Shown here: piece after piece, positions 29,126 to 37,408 of the stretch | How the letters are laid out: the number at the start of each line of letters is the position of its first letter | Numbering within the stretch: the first letter of the stretch is position 1 | Origin: Alphaproteobacteria bacterium | Lineage (GTDB): Bacteria; Pseudomonadota; Alphaproteobacteria; Micropepsales; Micropepsaceae | NCBI GenBank assembly: GCA_016783965.1 | Contig: JADHVO010000002.1 | Coordinates: forward strand, 248,001-312,000 | DNA length: 64,000 bases | Direction of reading: 5' to 3' | Program-made: the position numbers and the translations under genes | The notes under the pieces: generated by a model | The model's input: only the letters and a program-made list of their open reading frames with translations | The model's database searches: none | What the model was told of the DNA's origin: nothing

Positions 29126-29725
29126 ATGGCGGCGCGCAAGCTTTTGGCCACCGCCGTCGCTTTGCTGTGCGCGAGCGGCGCGCAGGCGGCGGTGACCATC
29201 TCGTTCTATGCGCATCACCTGGGCAGCAAGGGGTTGTGGGTCGAGTTCCCACACGCCTACGTAACCCTGACCGGAACCCCGGACGCGGGTGGCCGGCCAG
29301 TGAAGGCGAATTTCGGATTCACGCCGCCGGTGGTCGGGCCGGACGTTCTGTTCGGTTGGGTGAACGGCGCGGTGATCGGCGCGGACGACGCCTATGTCGC
29401 GAAGGACACGCCATACCTTACCTTTCCGCTGACCGACAAGCAGTACGCCGCTGTGCTTTCGGTCGTGGAGCGATATCGCAGTTACCTGCAACCATCCTAC
29501 GAGATCGACAAGCGCAACTGCGTGCTGTTCGTGAAGGACATCGCGCTGACGTTGGGCCTTTCGGCAAGCGACGACGCGAAGTTCGTGCGCGAGCCGGAGA
29601 TGTTCATGGCCGATCTCAAGGAGCGCAATGCTGCTTTTGTCGCAAGACTCAACGCGCCGGTCGGCCAGGTTGTCGCGAAGGAGCCGATACCGGCCCTGGC
29701 GACGCGGCAGACCGGGCAGCATTAG
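29126..29725 (+). CDS. Secreted protein with His and Asn-Cys motifs (DUF4105/permuted papain-like)
   Basis: 199-residue exported protein. The signal peptide is MAARKLLATAVALLCASGAQA. The mature part has FPHAYVTLTG with H43, and later FPLTDKQYAAVLSVVERYRS followed by YEIDKRNCVLFVKDIALTLG with N131-C132. That order (His before Asn-Cys) matches permuted papain-like hydrolases, including the DUF4105/Lnb N-terminal and LRAT-like groups. I infer a periplasmic thiol hydrolase or acyltransferase but the family is not certain. GGAGGA lies 6 nt before the ATG at 29126. Confidence 0.7.
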   Translation: MAARKLLATAVALLCASGAQAAVTISFYAHHLGSKGLWVEFPHAYVTLTGTPDAGGRPVKANFGFTPPVVGPDVLFGWVNGAVIGADDAYVAKDTPYLTFPLTDKQYAAVLSVVERYRSYLQPSYEIDKRNCVLFVKDIALTLGLSASDDAKFVREPEMFMADLKERNAAFVARLNAPVGQVVAKEPIPALATRQTGQH

Positions 29726-29735
29726 TTATTTCGTA

Positions 29736-29764
29736 TTGACTTAATTAAGTAATTGCTACATAAA
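29736..29764 (+). promoter_or_regulatory. Promoter and operator of the first arsR-SRPBCC module
   Basis: TTGACT (29736-29741), 17 bp, then CATAAA (29759-29764), 7 nt before the arsR ATG at 29772. The 12 bp palindrome ACTTAATTAAGT (29739-29750) overlaps the -35 box and is a likely binding site for the ArsR-family product. Confidence 0.65.
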
Positions 29765-29771
29765 CCACGGC

Positions 29772-30068
29772 ATGAACGGTTTGACCGCACTTGCCGACCC
29801 GACCCGCCAGCAGATCGTGAAGATGCTGGCTTCTGGCGCGCTGTCGTCCGGCGACATCGCGCGCCGCTTCGACATGACGCCGCCGGCGGTCTCGCAGCAT
29901 CTGAAGACCCTGCGCGAGGCGAAGCTCGTGAAGGTGCGGGCGGAAGCGCAGAAGCGGTTCTACGAGCTCGATCCGGAGGGAGTGGGCGAAGTGGCGGACT
30001 GGGTGAACGATCTGCGCAAGTTCTGGGCCGGCAAGTTCGATGCACTCGAAACGGAGTTGCGGAAATGA
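29772..30068 (+). CDS. ArsR-family transcriptional regulator
   Basis: 98-residue winged-helix repressor. The sequence ALADPTRQQIVKMLASGALSSGDIARRFDMTPPAVSQHLKTLREAKLV is the classical ArsR helix-turn-helix region; the wing has VRAEAQKRFYELDPEG. No cysteine metal site is seen, so a non-metal ligand or a redox-independent role is likely. It ends in an ATGA overlap with an SRPBCC gene, a pairing known in many genomes, and probably represses its own promoter. Confidence 0.92.
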   Translation: MNGLTALADPTRQQIVKMLASGALSSGDIARRFDMTPPAVSQHLKTLREAKLVKVRAEAQKRFYELDPEGVGEVADWVNDLRKFWAGKFDALETELRK

Positions 30069-30574
30069 CCGCCAGAGGAACGATGACAACCGTGCCGTGC
30101 GTGACGTTCACGCGGACACTGCCCGGCCCGGTCGAGAAAGTTTGGGCGCATATCACCGATACCAGGCTGCTGCCGGCATGGTTCGGCGACAACAGCACGA
30201 TCGAACCGCGCCAGGGCGGACGCGTGAGCCTGATGGGCGGGCACATCCGCGGCACGGTCACGCAATGGCAGCCGCCGAAGAAGCTGGTCTACACGTGGAA
30301 TGTGTTCGGGCCGGATGACGCAGCGGATGCGGTGTCCGCGTTTCCGGAGTCGTATCCGACCTTTGAGCTGGAAGCGCGCGGCAGCGGCGTGGCGCTGACC
30401 TTCACGCACTTCCCGATCCTGGAACGCTTCGTGCCGCAGAATGCGATGGGCTGGCACACGATGCTGGACATCATCGAGGCGGTGGTGCGGACAGGGAAAT
30501 CCGAAGAGCGGCGCGTGTACACACAGAAGAACGCGGCGCTCTATGGCGTCGACCTGAACGCGTTGCAGCGCTGA
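30065..30574 (+). CDS. SRPBCC (AHSA1-type) ligand-binding protein
   Basis: 169-residue protein of the START/AHSA1 helix-grip fold, a hydrophobic-pocket fold. It shows FTRTLPGPVEKVWAHITDTRLLPAWFGD at the start and a GHIRGTVTQWQPPKKLVYTWN block in the middle. Start ATG at 30065 overlaps the arsR stop. Presumed function: binding a hydrophobic ligand, perhaps the inducer that lifts ArsR repression; this is inference from the pairing. Confidence 0.88.
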   Translation: MTARGTMTTVPCVTFTRTLPGPVEKVWAHITDTRLLPAWFGDNSTIEPRQGGRVSLMGGHIRGTVTQWQPPKKLVYTWNVFGPDDAADAVSAFPESYPTFELEARGSGVALTFTHFPILERFVPQNAMGWHTMLDIIEAVVRTGKSEERRVYTQKNAALYGVDLNALQR

Positions 30575-30575
30575 A

Positions 30576-30872
30576 TTACGCCCGCGTACCCGACCAGGGG
30601 AACGAGCCGAACGCGCCGGCCTTGACGTTGCCGGACATCGAGTCGCCCGACACCGTGCCGGTGAATTCCAGCGTCATCGGCATGGGCGACGTGATCGAAA
30701 TGCTCCACGAGACGTTGTTGCCGTCGATCTTGCCGTTCTGGAGCTGGGTTGTGTTGCCCTGAGCCTCACCCGAACCCGTCAGTGTGTTGCCGTCCTGCTT
30801 GAACGTCACCACCGACTTCTGATCGCCCATGGGCGACTTCACCACCGTGTTCCACTTGCCGTCGATCGACAT
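30576..30872 (-). CDS. Conserved small protein, lipocalin-like in appearance
   Basis: 98-residue protein, MSIDGKWNTVVKSPMGDQKS at the start, with repeated beta-strand-like segments rich in Gly, Asn, Thr and Ser (VVTFKQDGNTLTGSGEA, LEFTGTVSGDSMSGNVKAG). No signal peptide or catalytic motif. Similar short proteins occur in alphaproteobacteria, but I do not know a function. The fold looks like a small beta barrel or sandwich. Confidence 0.65.
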   Translation of the reverse strand: MSIDGKWNTVVKSPMGDQKSVVTFKQDGNTLTGSGEAQGNTTQLQNGKIDGNNVSWSISITSPMPMTLEFTGTVSGDSMSGNVKAGAFGSFPWSGTRA

Positions 30873-30938
30873 CGCTTGTCCTTTTCGTTCCTGAGGAGGG
30901 CGGCATTTAAGGAACTTCGCGCTGGCTGCGCAAGGCGG

Positions 30939-31748
30939 TCAGCGCCAGTCCCCCTTGATGCTTTGCCAGATCGTCAGCGCGGCGAGCGCCGCGGTGTCGG
31001 CGCGCAGGATGCGCGGGCCGAGCGTCACCGGTGTGACGAAGGGGAGCGCGCGCAGGGCTTCGCGCTCGTGCTCGTCGAAGCCGCCTTCTGGGCCGGTGAA
31101 AATGGCGGCGGGTTCGGGCGAGACTTCTCGGGCGGGGCTGGCGCTGACGATGACTTCACCCCCCTCCACCAGCGGCGGCGGGTTGCGGACGGCGTCGGGG
31201 AAAGGAAGCGCCTCGCCGCCTTCGTCGCAGAAGAACAGGCGCCGGTCGCGCGGCCAGCCGACGAGCAGCTTGTCGAAACTGAGCGGTTCGCGGCAGTCGG
31301 GGACGGTCAGGCGCTCGGATTGCTCGGCGGCCTCGATGGCGTTGGCGCGCATGCGGTCGAGATTCACGCGGGTTACGATGGTTCGGCGCGTGAAGACCGG
31401 CTGGAGCACCGCGGCGCCGAGCTCGGTCGCCTTCTGCACAACATAGTCGGCGGGCGTCTTCTTGATCGGCGCGAAGCAGAGCCACAGGTCGGGCTCGCCG
31501 GATTGCTGGCGCAATTGACGTTCACATTCCAGAGAGCAGGAACGTTTCGATGTGCCGGTAACGCGCGCTACCCACTCACCATCGGCGCCGTTGAACAGGT
31601 TCACACGGTCGCCGGGTTTCGCGCGCATGACATGGAGCAGGTAATGCGTCTGCTGCTCATCGGGAACGACGCAGGCGCCCGCGCGCAACGGATCGCCGAC
31701 AAAAAGGCGCAGCTTGCCGCCGGGATGGGTGAGTTCGTTGTCGCTCAT
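30939..31748 (-). CDS. rsmE: 16S rRNA m3U1498 methyltransferase
   Basis: 269-residue SPOUT methyltransferase that modifies U1498 of 16S rRNA. The N-terminal PUA-like part is followed by the SAM-binding knot: FTGPEGGFDEHEREAL near residue 205, and VTLGPRILRADTAALAAL at the C-terminus. The start MSDNELTHPGGKLRLFVG at 31748 is chosen over an upstream extension. Divergent from ubiA. Confidence 0.94.
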   Translation of the reverse strand: MSDNELTHPGGKLRLFVGDPLRAGACVVPDEQQTHYLLHVMRAKPGDRVNLFNGADGEWVARVTGTSKRSCSLECERQLRQQSGEPDLWLCFAPIKKTPADYVVQKATELGAAVLQPVFTRRTIVTRVNLDRMRANAIEAAEQSERLTVPDCREPLSFDKLLVGWPRDRRLFFCDEGGEALPFPDAVRNPPPLVEGGEVIVSASPAREVSPEPAAIFTGPEGGFDEHEREALRALPFVTPVTLGPRILRADTAALAALTIWQSIKGDWR

Positions 31749-31767
31749 GCGCGAATACTTGTAGATT
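31738..31767 (+). promoter_or_regulatory. Predicted ubiA promoter
   Basis: TTGTCG (31738-31743), 18 bp, then TAGATT (31762-31767), followed after 7 nt by the ubiA ATG at 31775. The spacing predicts a leaderless mRNA. It also argues against the in-frame TTG at 31766, which lies inside the -10 box. Confidence 0.5.
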
Positions 31768-31774
31768 GCCGGCC

Positions 31775-32716
31775 ATGAATGAAACAACCGCCGACCTGAA
31801 ACCGGCCGACGCGACTGCAGGCACCTGGGTCGATCATGTGCCTGTGCAGTATCGGCCGTTCCTGCGGCTGGCGCGGCTGGACCGGCCGATCGGGACATGG
31901 CTCTTGTTCTGGCCCTGCGTATTCGGGCTGGCGCTGGGCGCGATCGGGAGCGAGCGGCCGTTCTCGAGCTGGCACGACATCTACCTGCTGATCCTGTTCG
32001 CCGTCGGCGCGGTGGTGATGCGCGGCGCGGGCTGCACCTACAACGACATCGTGGACCGCGACATTGACGCGAGCGTCGCGCGCACGCGCGGGCGCCCTAT
32101 TCCGTCTGGCGCGGTGCGCGTACGGACGGCGTGGCTGTTCCTGGGCGCGCAGCTGGCGGTCGGGTTCGCGGTGCTGATCCAGCTCAACCTGTTCGCGATC
32201 GAGATCGGCGCGGCGTCGCTGCTGCTGGTGGCGGCGTATCCGTTCATGAAGCGGATCACGTGGTGGCCGCAGGCGTGGCTGGGGCTGACGTTCAACTGGG
32301 GCGCCCTGCTCGGCTTCGCAGCGCAGGCCGGCGCGATCGATTGGGCGGACGCGATGCTGTACGCGGGGCTGTTCTTCTGGACGCTTGGTTACGACACGAT
32401 CTACGCGTTGCAGGATGCCGATGACGACGCGCTGATCGGCGTGAAGTCGACCGCACGGCTCTTCGGGGCGCGGGCGCGGGACTGGGTCCTGGGGTTCTAC
32501 GCCGTCGCGTTCGCGCTGATCCTGGCAGCGGGCTATGCGGAGCACGCAGGCTGGCCGTTCACCTTCGTCATGCTGGCGGCGGGTGCGCATCTGCTTTGGC
32601 AGGTGCACACTCTGCAGATCGACAACACAGAGAACGCCCTGAAGCTGTTCCGCGCCAACCGCGATACCGGCGCGATCATCGCGGCGGCGTTCCTGCTCTC
32701 AAGCTGGATCTGGTGA
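31775..32716 (+). CDS. ubiA: 4-hydroxybenzoate polyprenyltransferase
   Basis: 313-residue membrane prenyltransferase of ubiquinone synthesis. The first aspartate motif is GCTYNDIVDRDIDASVARTR near residue 90 and the second is ALQDADDDALIGVKSTARLFG near residue 215. Eight or nine membrane helices. Start ATG at 31775 (MNETTADLKPADATAG). Ends in a TGATG overlap with a SnoaL-like gene. ubiB and ubiE lie 2 kb downstream on the other strand. Confidence 0.96.
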   Translation: MNETTADLKPADATAGTWVDHVPVQYRPFLRLARLDRPIGTWLLFWPCVFGLALGAIGSERPFSSWHDIYLLILFAVGAVVMRGAGCTYNDIVDRDIDASVARTRGRPIPSGAVRVRTAWLFLGAQLAVGFAVLIQLNLFAIEIGAASLLLVAAYPFMKRITWWPQAWLGLTFNWGALLGFAAQAGAIDWADAMLYAGLFFWTLGYDTIYALQDADDDALIGVKSTARLFGARARDWVLGFYAVAFALILAAGYAEHAGWPFTFVMLAAGAHLLWQVHTLQIDNTENALKLFRANRDTGAIIAAAFLLSSWIW

Positions 32717-33090
32717 TGCCCGACAGGCAGGTGCTCGACGATTTCCTCGCGATGGTACTGAGCGGCCGCCACGACCAGGCGATCGCGGACTTCTATGCCG
32801 AGGACTGCACGATGCAGGAGAACCTGGGCGAGATAAGGCGCGGACGCGAACAGGCGGTGGCGCGTGAAAAGGCGACGCTGGCGCGGTTCAGGGAAGTGCG
32901 CACCACGGTGGTGCCACCGGTGTTCGTGAACGGGGATCACGCGGTGATCCACTGGATCTTCGAGTTCGTGCGCGCTGACGGCAAGGTCGTGCGGATCGAG
33001 GAACTGGCGCACCAGCGCTGGGCCGGCAACAAGATGGCCGAGGAGCGCTTCTATTACGACCCGGCGCAGATGGCGGGGATGCGCGCTTAG
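32716..33090 (+). CDS. NTF2/SnoaL-like protein
   Basis: 124-residue protein of the nuclear-transport-factor-2/SnoaL-like fold: MPDRQVLDDFLAMVLSGRHDQAIADFYAEDCTMQEN at the start, then a sheet-rich part with a VFVNGDHAVIHWIFEFVRADGK strand pair. Such proteins bind small molecules or act as cyclases or isomerases; nothing more can be said. The start overlaps the ubiA stop (TGATG), so it is likely in the same operon. A GTG at 32713 is an alternative start. Confidence 0.83.
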   Translation: MPDRQVLDDFLAMVLSGRHDQAIADFYAEDCTMQENLGEIRRGREQAVAREKATLARFREVRTTVVPPVFVNGDHAVIHWIFEFVRADGKVVRIEELAHQRWAGNKMAEERFYYDPAQMAGMRA

Positions 33091-33091
33091 C

Positions 33092-33121
33092 TGTCATGGC
33101 CCCCGACTGCGGGCCATGACA
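33092..33121. repeat. 30 bp perfect-arm palindrome (collapsed copy of the 128 bp repeat)
   Basis: TGTCATGGCCC and GGGCCATGACA are perfect reverse complements separated by CCGACTGC. The ends are the same TGTCATGGC and TGACA ends as the elements at 11852-11979 and 57163-57289, with the whole centre missing. It lies between the SnoaL-like gene and the desaturase gene. Confidence 0.8.
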
Positions 33122-33143
33122 CGTCGGGTTTAGGGCGTATAAT
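33116..33143 (+). promoter_or_regulatory. Predicted promoter of the desaturase gene, -35 box inside the palindrome
   Basis: ATGACA (33116-33121), 16 bp, then TATAAT (33138-33143), then 6 nt to the desaturase ATG at 33150. The -10 box is a perfect match. The -35 box is the last six bases of the 30 bp palindrome, so the repeat appears to supply promoter sequence. Confidence 0.6.
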
Positions 33144-33149
33144 CCCCGC

Positions 33150-34112
33150 ATGAACGTCGCCCGCTTCGACCCCCATTCCGTGTTCTCGGCCGCCGAGATC
33201 GAGTCTGTGCGGGCGCGGTCGGACGTGCGCGGGATGCTGGCGGTGGTCCATGCCTGGGCCGTGATCGGGCTGGCGATGGCGGCGTATGCGGTCTGGCCCA
33301 ACCCGCTGACCTTCGTGGCGGCGGTGGTCGTGATCGGCAGCCGGCAGCTTGGACTGGCGATCCTGATGCATGACGCGGCGCATGGCGTGCTGATGAAGAC
33401 GCGCTGGCTGAACGAATGCGTCGGGCAATGGCTGCTCGCCTATCCGACCATGGGCGACATGATCAGCTACCGGCACTATCACCTCGTGCATCACCGACGC
33501 ACGCAGCAGCCGGACGATCCGGATCTGAGCCTGTCGGCCAAGTTTCCGATCACGCGCACCAGCTTCCGCCGCAAGATGATCCGCGACCTGACCGGGCAGA
33601 CCGGGTTCAAGCAGAGGAAGGCGCAGTTTCAGCGTTCGCTCGGCAAGCCGGGCGATCCGTTCGCGAAGCGGGCGAAGGACTTCTGGGACCGTATCGGGCG
33701 GCAGTATCTGGTACAGCTCATCATCCTTGCGCTGATGACGGCGTTCGGGAAGCCGCACTACTTCCTGATGTTCTGGGTGCTTCCGAACATCACCTGGCAC
33801 ATGGCGATCACCCGGATACGCAATATCGCCGAGCACGCCATGGTGCCGGACAATGACGACGTGTTCCGCAATGCGCGCACGACCTATGCGTCATGGTGGG
33901 TGCGGGCGCTGGTGGCGCCGTACTGGGTGAACTACCACGTCGATCACCACCTGCTGTTCTACGTACCCTGCTACAACCTGCCGAAGCTGCATGCGCTGCT
34001 GCTGGCCAGAGGCCTGGGCGAGAAGATGGAGATCCAACCCAACTACTGGACCATGCTCAAGCTCGCAACGAGCAAGCCGGAGAAATCCGGCGCTGTGCCC
34101 GCAGCAGCGTGA
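33150..34112 (+). CDS. Fatty acid desaturase family protein
   Basis: 320-residue membrane di-iron desaturase. The three histidine boxes are LMHDAAHG near residue 75, RHYHLVHHR near residue 110 and NYHVDHHLLFYVPCY near residue 270. Membrane helices lie around residues 30-70 and 190-215. The lipid or carotenoid substrate is not clear. Convergent with ubiB, with a gap of 0 bp between their stops; its promoter overlaps a repeat. Confidence 0.9.
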   Translation: MNVARFDPHSVFSAAEIESVRARSDVRGMLAVVHAWAVIGLAMAAYAVWPNPLTFVAAVVVIGSRQLGLAILMHDAAHGVLMKTRWLNECVGQWLLAYPTMGDMISYRHYHLVHHRRTQQPDDPDLSLSAKFPITRTSFRRKMIRDLTGQTGFKQRKAQFQRSLGKPGDPFAKRAKDFWDRIGRQYLVQLIILALMTAFGKPHYFLMFWVLPNITWHMAITRIRNIAEHAMVPDNDDVFRNARTTYASWWVRALVAPYWVNYHVDHHLLFYVPCYNLPKLHALLLARGLGEKMEIQPNYWTMLKLATSKPEKSGAVPAAA

Positions 34113-35678
34113 TCAGCCGATAAACGGCAATAGCGCCAGCATGCCGAGCGCACCGGCGGCAATCCAGATCGCGATGCGCACATGGCGCGTGCGGGCCACC
34201 TGCTCTTTCGCGATCAGCATCACCGAATCCGGATGCAGGCGGACGCCGCCGTCGGCCAGCATGGCGGAGATGATCTCGGCGTTGCGCAGGAGCTGCGGCA
34301 GGTTCTGCGCAACGCGGCCGAGCGCGCTGACGCTGTCGGCGGCGTCGCGCAAGCGGCCTTCGGGGCCCATACGTTCCAGCATCCACTTCTCGACCACCGG
34401 GCGGCTGGCTTCCCAGATGTCGAAATCGGGATCGAGGGCGCGTGCTACGCCCTCCACCACCATCATGGTCTTTTGCAGCAGAACGAGCTGCGGCTGCGCC
34501 TGCATGTCGAAGCGCCGCGTGGTGTCGAAGAGCTGTTGCAGCAGCTTCGCCATCGAGACCTCCTTCGCCTGGCGGCCGAAGATCGGTTCGCCGATGGCGC
34601 GCAGGGCCTGCGCGAAGGTTTCGACCGGATGGTGCGCGGGAACGAACTGCACGTCGTAATGCACCTGCGCGACGCGCAGGTAGTCGCGCTGGAGGAAGCC
34701 GGCCAGGGTCTCCGCCATGAAGCGCTGCATCGCGTCGTCGAGGCGGCCCATGATGCCGAAGTCGACGGCGACCAGGCGGCCTTCGGCATCCACGAACAGG
34801 TTGCCGGGGTGCATGTCGGCGTGGAAATAGCCGTCGCGCAACGCCTGCGTGAGGAAGCTCCGGATCACCAGCGTGGCAATCTGCTTCGGATCGTGGCCGG
34901 CGGCGATCAGGGCATCGCGGTTGCGCACCGAGATGCCATCGATCCATTCGCTCGTCAGAACGCGGTCGGAGGTGCGCGCCCAGTCGATGTGTGGCACGCG
35001 GAAGTCGGGATCCTTGCGGGTGCGTTCCTCGAGTTCGGACGCCCCGGCAGCTTCCATGCGCAGGTCGAGCTCCAGCGCCACCGAATTGGCGAGCTGGCCG
35101 ACCATGGCGAGCGGGCGCAGGCGGCGGGCCTCGGCGCTGAAGCGTTCGGCAAGGCGCGCGGCCAGCGCGAAGGCCGCCAGATCGCGGCCGAAATCCTCCT
35201 CGACATGCGGGCGCAGCACCTTCACGGCGACACGCACCGGCGGATCGGTGGCGGTGGTGCCTTCGTGCACCTGCGCGATGGACGCAGCGGCAACCGGTTC
35301 CGAGAGCGAGGTGAACATCGCGTCGACAGGCCTGCCGAGCGAATCCGCGATAACCGCCTTCGCCTGATCGGTCGGAAAGGGCGGCAGGCGGTCCTGCAAT
35401 TGCTCGAGCGCCGTGGCGACGTCGGCGCCCACGATATCAGGGCGCGTGGCGAGCACCTGGCCGAGCTTGATGTAGGCCGGGCCGAGGCTTTCCAGCGATC
35501 GCGCCAGACGCACGCCGGGCGGCGACCGATCGCCCCTGCGGTGGCGGCTGCCGATCAGGCGGCGCGCGATGCGGGCCTCGCGGGGGAGAAGCGCTTCGTA
35601 CTCCTTCGGGAACAGCGCATCGTTGCGCGCAAGGACCCGCGCGGCATGCCACAAGCGCCGGTAGTCGCGCAACGCCAT
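34113..35678 (-). CDS. ubiB: UbiB/ADCK family atypical kinase (ubiquinone biosynthesis)
   Basis: 521-residue atypical kinase-like ATPase needed for ubiquinone synthesis. The KxGQ motif is in GPAYIKLGQVLATRPDIVG near residue 75, the catalytic loop is FHADMHPGNLFVDAEGRLVAVDFGIMG near residue 290, and a C-terminal membrane helix pair ends in ALGMLALLPFIG. The start [18 protein letters not shown] at 35678 overlaps the ubiE stop (TGATG). Confidence 0.95.
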   Translation of the reverse strand: MALRDYRRLWHAARVLARNDALFPKEYEALLPREARIARRLIGSRHRRGDRSPPGVRLARSLESLGPAYIKLGQVLATRPDIVGADVATALEQLQDRLPPFPTDQAKAVIADSLGRPVDAMFTSLSEPVAAASIAQVHEGTTATDPPVRVAVKVLRPHVEEDFGRDLAAFALAARLAERFSAEARRLRPLAMVGQLANSVALELDLRMEAAGASELEERTRKDPDFRVPHIDWARTSDRVLTSEWIDGISVRNRDALIAAGHDPKQIATLVIRSFLTQALRDGYFHADMHPGNLFVDAEGRLVAVDFGIMGRLDDAMQRFMAETLAGFLQRDYLRVAQVHYDVQFVPAHHPVETFAQALRAIGEPIFGRQAKEVSMAKLLQQLFDTTRRFDMQAQPQLVLLQKTMMVVEGVARALDPDFDIWEASRPVVEKWMLERMGPEGRLRDAADSVSALGRVAQNLPQLLRNAEIISAMLADGGVRLHPDSVMLIAKEQVARTRHVRIAIWIAAGALGMLALLPFIG

Positions 35679-36460
35679 CAGATCTTCCAGCCCGAATGCA
35701 TCGCGGCGATGCCGCCGGTCAGGTTGCGGACCTTCACGTTGGAGAGCCCAGCCCGCTCGATCATCTTCGCGAACCTCGCCTGCGGCGGGAAACGGCGGAT
35801 GCTTTCGGCGAGATAGCGGTAGGACTCTGCATCGTTCGCGACGAGCTGGCCTAGCCGCGGCAGCACGTTCAGCGAATAGGCGTCGTAGAGCTGGTCGAAG
35901 CCGGGCACCTCGACGCGGCTGAACTCCAAGCACAGGAAGCGGCCGCCGGGCTTCAGCACGCGGCGGGCTTCTTCCAGCGCCTTGTCAATGTGCGTCACAT
36001 TGCGGATGCCGAAGGCGATCGTGTAGGCGTCCATCGTGTTGTCGGGAATCGGCAGCGCCTCGGCATTGCCGGTGATCCATTCGATGCTGCGCTCGCCCTT
36101 GGCTGCGGCGCGCTTGACGCCCTCGCGCACCATGTCCTCGTTGATATCGCAGACGGTTATAGTGGCCTCATTTGTTTGATTGGTGGCCGTTCGGCCACGG
36201 GCGCGCGCCCGCGCGAGATCGGCAATGCGGAAGGCGATGTCGCCGGTGCCGCCGGCCACGTCCAGCACCCGCCAGCCGGAACGCGGGTTCAACCATTCGA
36301 CGAACGCGTCTTTCCACAGCCGATGCACGCCGGCCGACATCAGGTCGTTCATCAGGTCGTATTTCGACGCCACCGACGAGAAGACGTCGTGCACCAGGCC
36401 TTCCTTCTGGCCCTCCGGCACCTCGCGGAAACCGAAGCTCGCGGTCCTGTCAGCAGTCAT
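35678..36460 (-). CDS. ubiE: Ubiquinone biosynthesis C-methyltransferase
   Basis: 260-residue SAM methyltransferase for the C-methylation step of ubiquinone (and menaquinone) synthesis. The SAM motif [19 protein letters not shown] is near residue 70 and [23 protein letters not shown] near residue 155. Between the first and second SAM motifs there is a short low-complexity insert ([17 protein letters not shown]) absent from most relatives. First of the ubiE-ubiB pair; divergent from mutM. Confidence 0.96.
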   Translation of the reverse strand: MTADRTASFGFREVPEGQKEGLVHDVFSSVASKYDLMNDLMSAGVHRLWKDAFVEWLNPRSGWRVLDVAGGTGDIAFRIADLARARARGRTATNQTNEATITVCDINEDMVREGVKRAAAKGERSIEWITGNAEALPIPDNTMDAYTIAFGIRNVTHIDKALEEARRVLKPGGRFLCLEFSRVEVPGFDQLYDAYSLNVLPRLGQLVANDAESYRYLAESIRRFPPQARFAKMIERAGLSNVKVRNLTGGIAAMHSGWKI

Positions 36461-36528
36461 GTCGCGGAGAATAGCCCGCGCGGAATCCGTGGGCTACGGT
36501 CGATGCCTGCGACTCTTAATGGTTGATG

Positions 36529-37404
36529 ATGCCCGAATTGCCAGAGGTCGAAACCGTGCGGATGGGGCTGCTTCCGGTGATGGAAGGGCACAGGTTCACG
36601 CATGTGGAGACGCGGCGCGGCGACCTGCGGGTGCCGTTCCCCAACGACTTCGCGGGGCGACTGATCGGGCGCAGGGTGAAGCGGCTGTGGCGGCGTGCAA
36701 AGTACATCCTGGGCGATCTCGATGACGGCGAGACACTGGTGATCCACCTGGGCATGAGCGGGCGGATGAGCGTGCACGTGGCGGGCGCGGCGAAGAAGCT
36801 GGGCAATTACGTGCACGACATGAGCGAGGCGACGGTCGGCAAGGACAAGCACGACCATGTGGTGTTGGACACGGATGCACCGGCGCGGATCGTGTTCAAC
36901 GATCATCGGCGTTTCGGATTGATGCTGCTGGTCGAGACGGGCGCGCTGGACGAGCACAAATTGTTCAAGGGGCTGGGCGTCGAACCGCTGTCGGACGAGT
37001 TCAACGCGGATTTCCTGGCCGGTGCGCTGAAGGGCAAAAAGACGCCGATCAAGTCGGCTCTGCTCGATCAGCGTGTCATTGCGGGGCTGGGCAATATCTA
37101 TGTCTGCGAAGCGCTGTTCCGCGCGGGCATCTCGCCCAAGCGGCAGGCGGCGAAGGTGCGGCAGGACCAGGTGAAGGCGCTGGCGCCCGCGATCAAGGCG
37201 GTACTGCGCGAGGCGGTGAAGGCGGGCGGCTCGTCCTTGCGCGATCACAAGCGCACCGACGGCGAGCTTGGCATGTTCCAGCACAATTTCGCCGTATACG
37301 GCCGCGAGCGTAGGCCCTGCCCCGGCCCCAAGTGCAAAGGCACGGTCAGGCGCATCGTGCAGGCCGGGCGTTCGACGTTCTATTGCCCGAGTTGCCAGAG
37401 GTGA
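36529..37404 (+). CDS. mutM: Formamidopyrimidine-DNA glycosylase
   Basis: 291-residue base-excision glycosylase for oxidised purines. The start MPELPEVETVRMGLLP is required because the N-terminal proline after Met removal is the catalytic nucleophile; two ATGs just upstream (36523 TTG, 36526 ATG) are therefore rejected. The C-terminal zinc finger has CPGPKC and CPSC, the C-x4-C spacing usual in Alphaproteobacteria, with GRSTFYCPSCQ at the end. Confidence 0.96.
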   Translation: MPELPEVETVRMGLLPVMEGHRFTHVETRRGDLRVPFPNDFAGRLIGRRVKRLWRRAKYILGDLDDGETLVIHLGMSGRMSVHVAGAAKKLGNYVHDMSEATVGKDKHDHVVLDTDAPARIVFNDHRRFGLMLLVETGALDEHKLFKGLGVEPLSDEFNADFLAGALKGKKTPIKSALLDQRVIAGLGNIYVCEALFRAGISPKRQAAKVRQDQVKALAPAIKAVLREAVKAGGSSLRDHKRTDGELGMFQHNFAVYGRERRPCPGPKCKGTVRRIVQAGRSTFYCPSCQR

Positions 37405-37408
37405 TGCG

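Noticed and set aside
34182-35816. A 544-codon frame on the plus strand over ubiB
   Set aside because: The minus-strand ubiB is certain from its motifs; the antisense translation is low-complexity and His/Arg-rich.
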